This document shows, in pieces, positions 1 to 5,009 of a stretch of DNA of 5,697 bases. Within the stretch, counting starts at the first letter, position 1; each line of letters opens with the position of its first letter. The stretch lies in the NCBI GenBank assembly GCA_947629605.1, contig CANREK010000093.1, forward strand, positions 1-5,697, in the 5' to 3' direction. The notes below the pieces were generated by a model, which ran no database searches, was not told where the DNA came from, and was given only the letters and a program-made list of their open reading frames with translations. Source of the stretch: an uncultured Clostridia bacterium. Lineage in GTDB: Bacteria > Bacillota > Clostridia > Christensenellales > Borkfalkiaceae. The translations under genes were made by a program, and so were the position numbers.

Positions 1-100
1 CGAGCTTCGCGCCTTCCGGAGCAGCCGTCAGTTTGCCGTTCTCAACCGTGTAGCCTGCAGCCTCGAAGTATCCAAGCGATGCTTCCAGAGCGGCAGCGTA
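1..100 (-). other. OppA-like segment fused in frame to sbcC
   Basis: Read on the minus strand, codons 233-265 of the sbcC frame give a Gly/Pro-containing stretch with GYTVENGKLTAAPEGAKL. From memory, this matches a region of peptide ABC-transporter substrate-binding proteins (OppA/SBP family 5) of clostridia, which is followed there by a GDHP-type motif. It breaks the coiled coil expected in SbcC. Alanine codon use also changes: GCT is 5 of 9 here against 1 of 16 in the preceding 232 codons (counted by eye). A contig misjoin, a real recombination, or an unusual SbcC insertion would all fit. No stop or frameshift marks the boundary. Confidence 0.5.
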
Positions 101-796
101 TTTCTCATCCGCGGCGGTGCGGGTCTTTTTCTCCTCGATGACGGCGGAAAGTTTCTCCTCGGAGACCTCCGCGTACTGTTCGAGGCGGGCAGCCAAGATG
201 TCCCTCTCCCGCAAGAGCTCAGAGCTCCTTGCCGAGGCGCGGCGGGAAAGGTCGATGCCGAAGCGTTCGAGGTCGAAGAGGCGGGAGACGATTTCGAGGC
301 GTTTGCCCGGGGCTTCCTTGATGAAGCGGGCAAATTCCCCCTGCGGAAGGGCGATGCACTTTTCAAAGTCGTCCTGTCTCAGGCCGATGACGCTTTGCAG
401 GAAGGCGTTCCCCTCTCTCACGCCGTTTTCCCGCGTGATGAGTTTGCCGTCCTTCTCCTCATAGACGACGAGGCTCTGCACGGTGGCGCCGTCCTTTTTC
501 TTGCGGATCTCCCGCTCCACGCGGAAGGTACAGCGTTCGCCCCGATAGAAAATTTCAAACACAAAGACAACATTCCCCCTGTCGCAACGGAAGTTGATGA
601 AGTCGGAGGCGTTGGTGCCGCTGCGGGAGACGGAGCCGTAGAGGGCGAAGCCGATGCTGTCGAGTATCGTGCTCTTGCCCGAGCCCGTATCCCCGAAGAT
701 GCCGAAGATGCCTTGGTCGAGCAGTTTGTCAAAATCGATGCTTGCGGGTTCGGAGAAAGAATTGATGCCGCAAAGTTCCAGATATTTCGGTTTCAT
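1..796 (-). CDS. sbcC: SbcC, N-terminal part of the SbcCD nuclease ATPase (cut by window edge)
   Basis: SbcC is the SMC/Rad50-type ATPase that works with SbcD to cut hairpins and process DNA double-strand ends. Only the first 265 codons lie in the window. The N-terminal ABC half is clear: the Walker A loop GDTGSGKST is at residues 35-43, and the Q-loop LPQGEF follows at about 150-155. From about residue 183 the chain becomes charged and helical, as expected for the start of the long coiled coil. The zinc hook and the C-terminal Walker B half lie outside. The ATG at 796 overlaps the sbcD stop as ATGA, so the genes are probably translationally coupled. Residues from about 233 on are unlike SbcC: they contain AAGYTVENGKLTAAPEGAKL, which reads like an oligopeptide-binding protein, in the same frame. 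The SbcC identity is safe to about residue 230; the rest may be a misjoin or a recombination. Confidence 0.93.
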   Translation of the reverse strand, partial: MKPKYLELCGINSFSEPASIDFDKLLDQGIFGIFGDTGSGKSTILDSIGFALYGSVSRSGTNASDFINFRCDRGNVVFVFEIFYRGERCTFRVEREIRKKKDGATVQSLVVYEEKDGKLITRENGVREGNAFLQSVIGLRQDDFEKCIALPQGEFARFIKEAPGKRLEIVSRLFDLERFGIDLSRRASARSSELLRERDILAARLEQYAEVSEEKLSAVIEEKKTRTAADEKYAAALEASLGYFEAAGYTVENGKLTAAPEGAKL

Positions 797-1941
797 TCTC
801 CCTCCGCAAGTAAGTTCAGAAAGGCCTCTTTGAGGGCCGCATCGGGCTCCTTGGAAAAGCGCGATCTGAAAAATTCCGTAAAAAGTTCCTCATCGGACAT
901 GCGGGAACGCATGCGCATGGGTGCATTCTCCGCCGAAACGACGTCGGGAATGATGTGCACGAGCCCGCCGTGCGCCTCTTTGAGGCGCATGAGGTCGTCC
1001 CGTATGAGCGGGCGGTCGAGATGAAGGGTGAGTTCTATGAGAACGTCCCCGCCGTATGTCTTTAAGAGGGCAATGCCGTCCTCGGGGCTGTTCGCCTCCA
1101 AGCGGATGAGCTTTTTCCCGCCCTCGACGGGGATCTTATCGATAATTTTGATTTGGTTCCCCTCCGTTTCGAGGAGATAGACGGTCTTGTCGGGGTTTTC
1201 GTCAAAGGAATACTGCAATAAAGACCCCGAGTAAACGGCGCTCCCGAAGCTCTGCCGCTTGTGCAGATGCCCGAGGGCGACGTAGCAATTTTCGGGGAAC
1301 ACGGAGACGGGGACCGCCCTTGCGCCGCCGAGTTCGATGCTCCGCTCGCTGTCGCTGACCTGCCCGCCCGCGACAAAGAGGTGGGTGAGCAGCACATGGG
1401 CCGCCGAGGTGTCGTATGCCTCGTCCCCCTTTTTGATCCAACGCGCGACGCGCTCCTCGTAGCTCTCCTCGCTCTTTTCCTCTCTGAGCCTCGCCTCATT
1501 GGGATAGGGCAGGGCGTTGACGTAGAGCGTTTCCCCCGCGGCATTTTGCAGAAGAATGTGGTTTTCCCCCATGGAGATGGCCCTGACGGCGCGGTCCGTG
1601 GGCTCCGCAGAGATGGGCTTTCCGCCGAAGATGTAGACGCCCTCTCCCGCGGCGAGCGGGGCCGAGGAGGCAAGGCGGGTGCCGTCGTCGTGGTTTCCGC
1701 TGATGATGACGACCGCGCGGTCTTTGCCCGCAAGCTGTTTTACGGCGCGGAAAAAGAGCTCCTCCGCCTCTGCGGGGGGCAGATAGGTGTCGAAAACGTC
1801 CCCCGCAACGAGGATGACGTCGACCTGTTTTTCGTCGCAGATCTTCGCAAGATAGGAGAGCGCTGCCGCCTGTTCGGGGAGCAGATCTCTGTCGAAGAGC
1901 CGTTTTCCGAGATGCCAATCGGATGTGTGCAAAATTCGCAT
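793..1941 (-). CDS. sbcD: SbcD, nuclease subunit of SbcCD
   Basis: SbcD is the Mre11-type metallophosphoesterase that supplies the exo/endonuclease activity of SbcCD in the cytoplasm. All phosphoesterase motifs are in order: DWHLG (D8, H10), GDVFD (D48), GNHD (N83, H84), TH at 186-187, and GHLH (H225, H227). These are the expected ligands for two catalytic metals. The C-terminal part, from about residue 270, is the capping region, and the chain ends with an acidic/amphipathic segment where SbcC docks in relatives. At 382 residues it is close to the usual ~400, so it looks intact. The start at 1941 places the DWHLG motif at the usual distance from the N-terminus, but no good Shine-Dalgarno sequence precedes it. 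It overlaps sbcC by four bases and is probably transcribed from the promoter at 2016-2044. Confidence 0.96.
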   Translation of the reverse strand: MRILHTSDWHLGKRLFDRDLLPEQAAALSYLAKICDEKQVDVILVAGDVFDTYLPPAEAEELFFRAVKQLAGKDRAVVIISGNHDDGTRLASSAPLAAGEGVYIFGGKPISAEPTDRAVRAISMGENHILLQNAAGETLYVNALPYPNEARLREEKSEESYEERVARWIKKGDEAYDTSAAHVLLTHLFVAGGQVSDSERSIELGGARAVPVSVFPENCYVALGHLHKRQSFGSAVYSGSLLQYSFDENPDKTVYLLETEGNQIKIIDKIPVEGGKKLIRLEANSPEDGIALLKTYGGDVLIELTLHLDRPLIRDDLMRLKEAHGGLVHIIPDVVSAENAPMRMRSRMSDEELFTEFFRSRFSKEPDAALKEAFLNLLAEGE

Positions 1942-1979
1942 GATGAGATCGAAAAAAGAAAATTTACGGCTGACCGAAA

Positions 1980-1994
1980 AAAGGCATTGCCTTT
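1980..1994. promoter_or_regulatory. 15-bp palindrome in the sbcD/dnaD divergent region
   Basis: AAAGGCA-T-TGCCTTT is a perfect inverted repeat with a single central base. Flanking CCG/CGG extends the symmetry apart from three extra A residues on the left. It covers the candidate -35 element of the rightward promoter and lies just inside the leader of the sbcDC transcript. In that transcript it could form only a short stem followed by a U-run. An operator is the simpler reading; the regulator is unknown. Confidence 0.45.
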
Positions 1995-2015
1995 CGGCGC
2001 AGTTTATGATATACT
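1987..2015 (+). promoter_or_regulatory. Candidate sigma-A promoter for the DnaD-like gene
   Basis: TTGCCT (1987-1992) and TATACT (2010-2015) are 17 bases apart, a normal vegetative spacing, with 4/6 and 5/6 matches to consensus. Transcription would start near 2022, giving a leader of about 58 bases before the ATG at 2080. The alternative -10 TATGAT at 2005-2010 lacks a good -35. The -35 element lies inside the 15-bp palindrome. Confidence 0.55.
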
Positions 2016-2044
2016 ATTATACATCTTTCCTTAGGAAAAAGCAA
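2016..2044 (-). promoter_or_regulatory. Candidate sigma-A promoter for sbcDC
   Basis: On the minus strand a perfect TATAAT (2021 to 2016) is preceded by TTGCTT (2044 to 2039) with a 17-base spacer. Transcription would start near 2009, leaving a leader of about 68 bases. Its -10 directly abuts the rightward -10, so the two promoters cannot easily be occupied together. The spacer is almost entirely the palindrome at 2026-2038. Confidence 0.6.
2026..2038. promoter_or_regulatory. 13-bp palindrome inside the sbcDC promoter spacer
   Basis: TTTCCT-T-AGGAAA is a perfect inverted repeat with one central base. It fills most of the spacer between the -35 and -10 of the leftward promoter and lies just downstream of the predicted rightward start. 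Together with the palindrome at 1980-1994 it brackets the two abutting -10 elements. It could be an operator, but a chance A/T-rich symmetry is possible. Confidence 0.35.
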
Positions 2045-2079
2045 GCGTTTCAGGAAAAAACAGGAGAAGAAGAGAGACA

Positions 2080-3789
2080 ATGTCATTCTGCACCTATTCG
2101 GGCGAGATCACCGCCAACATGTTCACGAGCGTGGAGAACCAATTTATCGTAAAATATCTGCCGCAGGCCGACGGAGATGCCGTCAAGGCCTACCTCTACG
2201 GGCTCTATCTCTGCCAATGCGCACAGGATTTTGACGCCGAGACCGCCGCAAAGATGTTGCAGATCCCCCTACATAAGCTCGTGGAGATCTTCGGCTTTTG
2301 GGAGGAATGCGACCTCGTGCAGGTGCTCTCCAAGGCTCCCCTCTTCGTGCAATATCTCCCCGTCAACAACGCCGTCGGCAAACCCAAAAAGATCCGTCCC
2401 GAAAAGTATGCCGACTTCAACCGCGCCCTCTATAAAATTTTGCAGGAAAAGGGCAGGGAATTCAAACCCTACGAGATGCAGCGCATCTTTGAATTCCTCG
2501 AAGAACAGCCCATGGAGCAACAGGCCTTTCTCCTCGTCGCCGAATACTGTGCGCGGAGCGACGGAAAGAATTTCTCCTGCAACCACATTCTCAACAAGGC
2601 CAAGCTCATGTGCAAGGAGAACATCTTCACCTACGAACAGGCCGAGAACTACTTTTCGGACTACAACGTCCATGAAAAGGAGCTTGCCCGCATCTTTAAG
2701 CTGCTCGGGATCTACAAAAAACCGCGCGACGAGGACTATGAATATCTCGAAAAATGGCTCTCCCGCGGGGCGGAACTCAAAAGTATCTATGCGGCGGCGG
2801 AATACCTCAAAAAAGGTACCTTGCAGACCCTCGACATCGTCATGGAAGAGCTCTTTGAAAAGGAAGTTTTCACCGAAGAGGGCGCAAAGGAATATCTCGT
2901 GCACCGCGCCGAGGTGACAGACGTCGTCTTTAAGGTGGCGCGGAAGCTCGGCGTCAAGGTACAGAATCCCCGCCCCTACGCCGACGAATACTGCGAAAAA
3001 TGGCTGGAACGCGGGTACGACAGCGAGGCGCTTACCCTTCTTGCCACCGTCTACATGCGCATGAATTACGGATTTGCGGAGATGGATGCCGCGCTCGACG
3101 GGCTCTACCGCGACGGCATCGTCGAGGAAGAGGGCATCAAGGCGTATTGCGCCGCCCGCGACGGGGAAATGAAACTCCTGCAACGCATCCAGAGCGAATG
3201 CGGCGTCGTCAGAAAAACGCAGTCCGCCCTCGACATGATCGAGGCTTGGCGGGGCTGGAACTTTACGGATGAAATGATCGTGGAGGCGGCAAAGCGGAGC
3301 GCGAACGCCTCGCATCCCCTCTCCTACATGAACAAGCTCCTCTCCGAGTGGAAACGCGCGGGCGCATTTACCCCTTCCGAGATCCCCGCACGGGAAGCGG
3401 CAACGGTCGCCGCGGCCTTTAAGAGCGAAGCTGCGATCGCCGCCGACAAGCGCACCGAGCGCGAACAGTTCTACGCCGCAAGAAGGCAGAAAGCCGTCTC
3501 TTACGCCGAGGCCGCAAGGGCAAAGGCCGAGCAAGACGAAGCCTTCCGCACCGCCGACGCGGCATGCAGAAAGGGCGAGATCGAACTCGCCCGCGCCGAG
3601 GTCTATTCCCCCGAAAAAGTTGCGGCGCTCGAAATGCGCCTGCAAGAGGTCAAACAGGCGAGACGACTTGCCCTCTCCCATCTCGGCCTCTCCGAGGAGG
3701 ACTTCACGCCGAAATTCATCTGTCCCAAGTGTTCGGACACGGGCTTCCTGCCGGATGGAAGGGCCTGCGATTGCTATCAAAACCAATAG
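2080..3789 (+). CDS. DnaD/DnaB-family replication initiation protein with loader-type zinc tail
   Basis: This is probably a primosomal protein related to DnaD/DnaB of Gram-positive bacteria, which remodel DNA at origins or stalled forks and help bring in the replicative helicase. Residues 1-125 resemble the winged-helix N-domain. Four similar helical units then follow at about 128-192, 205-272, 286-357 and 370-434. The last carries the DnaD-like Y-x-N-K-L-L-S-E-W signature (416-424). Residues 440-535 are Ala/Glu/Lys/Arg-rich and likely coiled coil. The end, 548-565, is CPKCSDTGFLPDGRACDC, the zinc motif seen near the N-terminus of DnaI/DnaC helicase loaders. The stop comes four residues later, so the AAA+ ATPase domain that normally follows is absent. 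AGGAGA at 2062-2067 lies 12 bases before the ATG. The gene is divergent from sbcDC and ends in a bidirectional terminator. Family is fairly sure; domain borders are by eye. Confidence 0.8.
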   Translation: MSFCTYSGEITANMFTSVENQFIVKYLPQADGDAVKAYLYGLYLCQCAQDFDAETAAKMLQIPLHKLVEIFGFWEECDLVQVLSKAPLFVQYLPVNNAVGKPKKIRPEKYADFNRALYKILQEKGREFKPYEMQRIFEFLEEQPMEQQAFLLVAEYCARSDGKNFSCNHILNKAKLMCKENIFTYEQAENYFSDYNVHEKELARIFKLLGIYKKPRDEDYEYLEKWLSRGAELKSIYAAAEYLKKGTLQTLDIVMEELFEKEVFTEEGAKEYLVHRAEVTDVVFKVARKLGVKVQNPRPYADEYCEKWLERGYDSEALTLLATVYMRMNYGFAEMDAALDGLYRDGIVEEEGIKAYCAARDGEMKLLQRIQSECGVVRKTQSALDMIEAWRGWNFTDEMIVEAAKRSANASHPLSYMNKLLSEWKRAGAFTPSEIPAREAATVAAAFKSEAAIAADKRTEREQFYAARRQKAVSYAEAARAKAEQDEAFRTADAACRKGEIELARAEVYSPEKVAALEMRLQEVKQARRLALSHLGLSEEDFTPKFICPKCSDTGFLPDGRACDCYQNQ

Positions 3790-3804
3790 TATGTCAGACA
3801 TACT
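3788..3804. repeat. 17-bp palindrome across the dnaD-like stop codon
   Basis: AGTATGTC-A-GACATACT is a perfect inverted repeat with one central base. It starts within the TAG stop (3787-3789) and is followed by a run of five T. As RNA it could form a weak AU-rich hairpin with a U-tract, like a poor terminator. As DNA it has the symmetry of a dimeric repressor site. A stronger terminator lies 60 bases downstream, so its purpose is open. Confidence 0.5.
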
Positions 3805-3828
3805 TTTTGAATTTTGGCCTTTTGAATA

Positions 3829-3849
3829 GTACTATGTCACGCATAATAC
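3829..3849. repeat. Imperfect inverted repeat related to the upstream palindrome
   Basis: GTACTATG and CATAATAC pair with one mismatch around a five-base centre. The left half shares ATGTCA, followed by CATA on the right, with the palindrome at 3788-3804, so the two may be diverged copies of one element. No T-tract follows. There is no coding sequence here beyond 6- to 12-codon frames. Confidence 0.3.
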
Positions 3850-3863
3850 GGTAAAAATAGAAG

Positions 3864-3901
3864 AAAATCGGTCTGAAATCCAAGATTCAGGCCGATTTTT
3901 T
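3864..3901. terminator. Bidirectional intrinsic terminator
   Basis: AATCGGTCTGAA (3866-3877) pairs with TTCAGGCCGATT (3886-3897) through 12 pairs including one G-U, around an eight-base loop. T6 (3896-3901) follows on the plus strand, and the AAAA at 3864-3867 gives a U-run on the minus strand. It lies between two convergent genes and can serve both: the DnaD-like gene ending at 3789 and the PRC-barrel gene whose stop codon is at 3903-3905. Confidence 0.9.
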
Positions 3902-3902
3902 G

Positions 3903-4250
3903 TTATTCGTAATCTCCATAGTCCCGTCGGTCCCCATACCGAGGCGGAAGAGACGGCGGGGGCGGGGGCGGGGGCGGCGGTGCATCCTCCCATCTTCCCC
4001 TCTTCTTTTCCGATTTGGGGGCGGCTTTGATGTCCACGAGCACGACATCCACGCCGATTTTTTTGACGCATCTCAGGTCAATGAAGAGGTCCGCCTTTCC
4101 CCAGCGGAACCCCTTTCCCCCGGGGACAACGATGCCCTGCACCTTCCCCTCGGGATAGCTGAACACGATATCGCAGACCTTTCCGAGCTGTTTGCCGTCG
4201 GACAGGTTCACCGTTTCCATTCGCTTCAATTCCGAAAAACTGATATCCAC
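3903..4250 (-). CDS. YlmC/YmxH-type PRC-barrel protein with polyproline tail
   Basis: Residues 4-76 match the PRC-barrel domain of the YlmC/YmxH sporulation family: an FSEL start, V-N-L-S-D-G-K-Q-L-G-K-V at 14-25, and a GIVVPGGKG turn near 39-47. The family is small (about 80-90 residues), cytoplasmic and of unclear biochemical role. The gene differs by its C-terminal tail: charged residues 79-89, nine consecutive prolines at 91-99, then a Tyr/Asp/Arg-rich end (YGDRRDYGDYE). The start is a GTG at 4250. An in-frame TAG lies just upstream and the FSEL motif belongs to the family N-terminus, so a later start at Met11 is less likely. There is no Shine-Dalgarno sequence, and a -10-like element lies five bases upstream, so the mRNA may be leaderless. 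It converges on the DnaD-like gene. Confidence 0.8.
   Translation of the reverse strand: MDISFSELKRMETVNLSDGKQLGKVCDIVFSYPEGKVQGIVVPGGKGFRWGKADLFIDLRCVKKIGVDVVLVDIKAAPKSEKKRGRWEDAPPPPPPPPPSLPPRYGDRRDYGDYE
3958..3980 (-). repeat. C-rich hexamer repeat coding for polyproline
   Basis: On the plus strand three GGGGG runs are separated by single C residues and followed by two GG pairs. On the coding strand this is about three CCCCCG units, each coding for Pro-Pro. Slippage by one unit would change the tract by two prolines without shifting the frame. The plus strand is also G-rich enough for G-quadruplex-like structure, although only three long runs are present. Confidence 0.75.
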
Positions 4251-4255
4251 GTTCT

Positions 4256-4286
4256 ATTGTATGCCGCGTTCGCCAAAAGTTGACAA
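4256..4286 (-). promoter_or_regulatory. Candidate promoter of the PRC-barrel gene
   Basis: On the minus strand CATACAATA (4263 to 4255) contains TACAAT and also fits CATANNNTA, the -10 pattern of the mother-cell sporulation factor sigma-K, and resembles that of sigma-E. A TTGTCA at 4286-4281 is 19 bases from TACAAT, too long for a good sigma-A promoter. The start site would fall at or next to the GTG at 4250. Sporulation control fits the gene family but is inference. Confidence 0.4.
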
Positions 4287-4292
4287 ATTTTT

Positions 4293-4312
4293 CCCTCCCG
4301 CCCCTCCTTCCC
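4293..4312 (-). other. G-quadruplex motif in divergent intergenic region
   Basis: The minus strand carries four runs of at least three G with spacers of 5, 1 and 1 bases (runs at 4310-4312, 4301-4304, 4297-4299 and 4293-4295). This fits the canonical G3+N1-7 pattern. It lies upstream of the candidate PRC-barrel promoter, between the two divergent genes. It also contains AGGAGGGG, but no gene starts at a suitable distance from it. Confidence 0.6.
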
Positions 4313-4313
4313 A

Positions 4314-4345
4314 AACTTGCAAAGAACTTGCATACATTGTATTGG
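4314..4345 (+). promoter_or_regulatory. Control region of the signal peptidase gene: direct repeats and palindrome
   Basis: AACTTGCA occurs twice (4314-4321 and 4325-4332), offset by 11 bases or about one helical turn. It is followed by the palindrome ATACA-T-TGTAT (4332-4342). A weak promoter can be read as TTGCAA (4317-4322), 17 bases, TATTGG (4340-4345), but the -10 matches poorly. The clean TTGACA at 4280-4285 has no matching -10. The repeats look like a regulator site overlapping a promoter that needs activation; this is inference. Confidence 0.35.
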
Positions 4346-4373
4346 GGGGCTTTGCGAAAGAGGACCGCAGACA

Positions 4374-5009
4374 ATGAACAACACAAAAGAGAGGCGTCTT
4401 GGCGTCAAGATCGCATTCGCCCTGCTCTCGCTTCTGCTCTTTTCGGCGAGCTGTGTCGCGGCGCTGTTTTTTTTCGGTGAGCGGGGTCTCTTCGGCTACG
4501 GCGCGAGGCTTATGCTGTCCTCGTCGATGGCGGAAGAGCCCGCGGACGATCCCGAAGAAGAATTCCGCACCATTCCCTTGGGGAGCCTCATCGTCATACG
4601 CCTTGTCCCAAATGAGACGGCGGCAAGGGAAGCATTCTTTGCGGAGATCGAAACGGGCGACGTTTTGACCTTTCGCTATCAAACCGTCGGCGGAGCCGTC
4701 ACGATCACCCATCGCGTGAAAGAGATCGAGCCAAGCGGCGACGGCTATCACATCGAGCTCGGCGCAAACGGCGAGCACGCGGGCACGCAGACGATAAACA
4801 CGGGTGACCCGCAGAGCGGGAACTTTATTCTCGGCAAAGTCGTGTTTTGCAGTCTCCCGCTCGGCGTGCTCCTCGGCACGATGCGGGATCCGCTCTTTCT
4901 CGCCATTTTCTGCCTTGTCATTCTGCTCACTCTCCTCTCTGCGCTTCAAAAAAGGCGTGCGGCAAATCGGGCAAGGCTCCCTCTTCGGAGAGGGAAACAT
5001 GAAAAATAG
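4374..5009 (+). CDS. SipW-like (S26B) signal peptidase I
   Basis: This membrane serine protease would cleave signal peptides on the outer face of the cytoplasmic membrane. It has the SipW layout: an N-terminal membrane segment at about 12-35, the SSSM motif with nucleophile candidate S51, GDVLTF at 95-100, THR with H113 (the His that replaces the Lys of ordinary type I peptidases), GKV at 154-156, a second membrane segment at about 172-191 and a very basic tail. A long acidic insertion (54-63) follows SSSM. The aspartate expected in the GDN/GDAN motif is alanine here (G130-A131-N132), although D145 lies nearby. The ATG at 4374 follows AGAGG at 4358-4362. The gene overlaps the next by 11 bases, and that neighbour has the signal peptide type SipW enzymes process. 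At 211 residues the length is normal. Confidence 0.82.
   Translation: MNNTKERRLGVKIAFALLSLLLFSASCVAALFFFGERGLFGYGARLMLSSSMAEEPADDPEEEFRTIPLGSLIVIRLVPNETAAREAFFAEIETGDVLTFRYQTVGGAVTITHRVKEIEPSGDGYHIELGANGEHAGTQTINTGDPQSGNFILGKVVFCSLPLGVLLGTMRDPLFLAIFCLVILLTLLSALQKRRAANRARLPLRRGKHEK

Noticed and set aside
395..1024. Plus-strand open frame of about 209 codons opposite sbcC/sbcD
   Set aside because: It spans the sbcD-sbcC junction on the opposite strand and has no motif; a shadow frame.
1261..2034. Plus-strand open frame of about 257 codons opposite sbcD
   Set aside because: Antisense shadow of a gene with all catalytic motifs; no start signal and no similarity recognised.
2269..3801. Long minus-strand open frame of about 510 codons opposite the DnaD-like gene
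   Set aside because: It is exactly antisense to a gene with recognisable domains, has no ribosome-binding site and no family motifs. Long antisense frames are common opposite GC-rich genes that favour C in the third position.
3791..3829. Twelve-codon frame (MSDILFEFWPFE) after the DnaD-like gene
   Set aside because: No ribosome-binding site; its start lies in the palindrome over the previous stop, and nothing beyond chance supports translation.
4254..4286. Ten-codon TTG-started leader frame on the minus strand preceded by GGGAGGG
   Set aside because: The purine run that looks like a ribosome-binding site is part of the G-rich tract. The predicted transcript starts downstream of it and the peptide has no attenuator-like content.
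4317..4373. Longer N-terminus for the signal peptidase starting at TTG 4317
   Set aside because: It adds a Cys/His-rich stretch not seen in the family and lies in the promoter region. The ATG at 4374 has a usable ribosome-binding site and gives the normal length.
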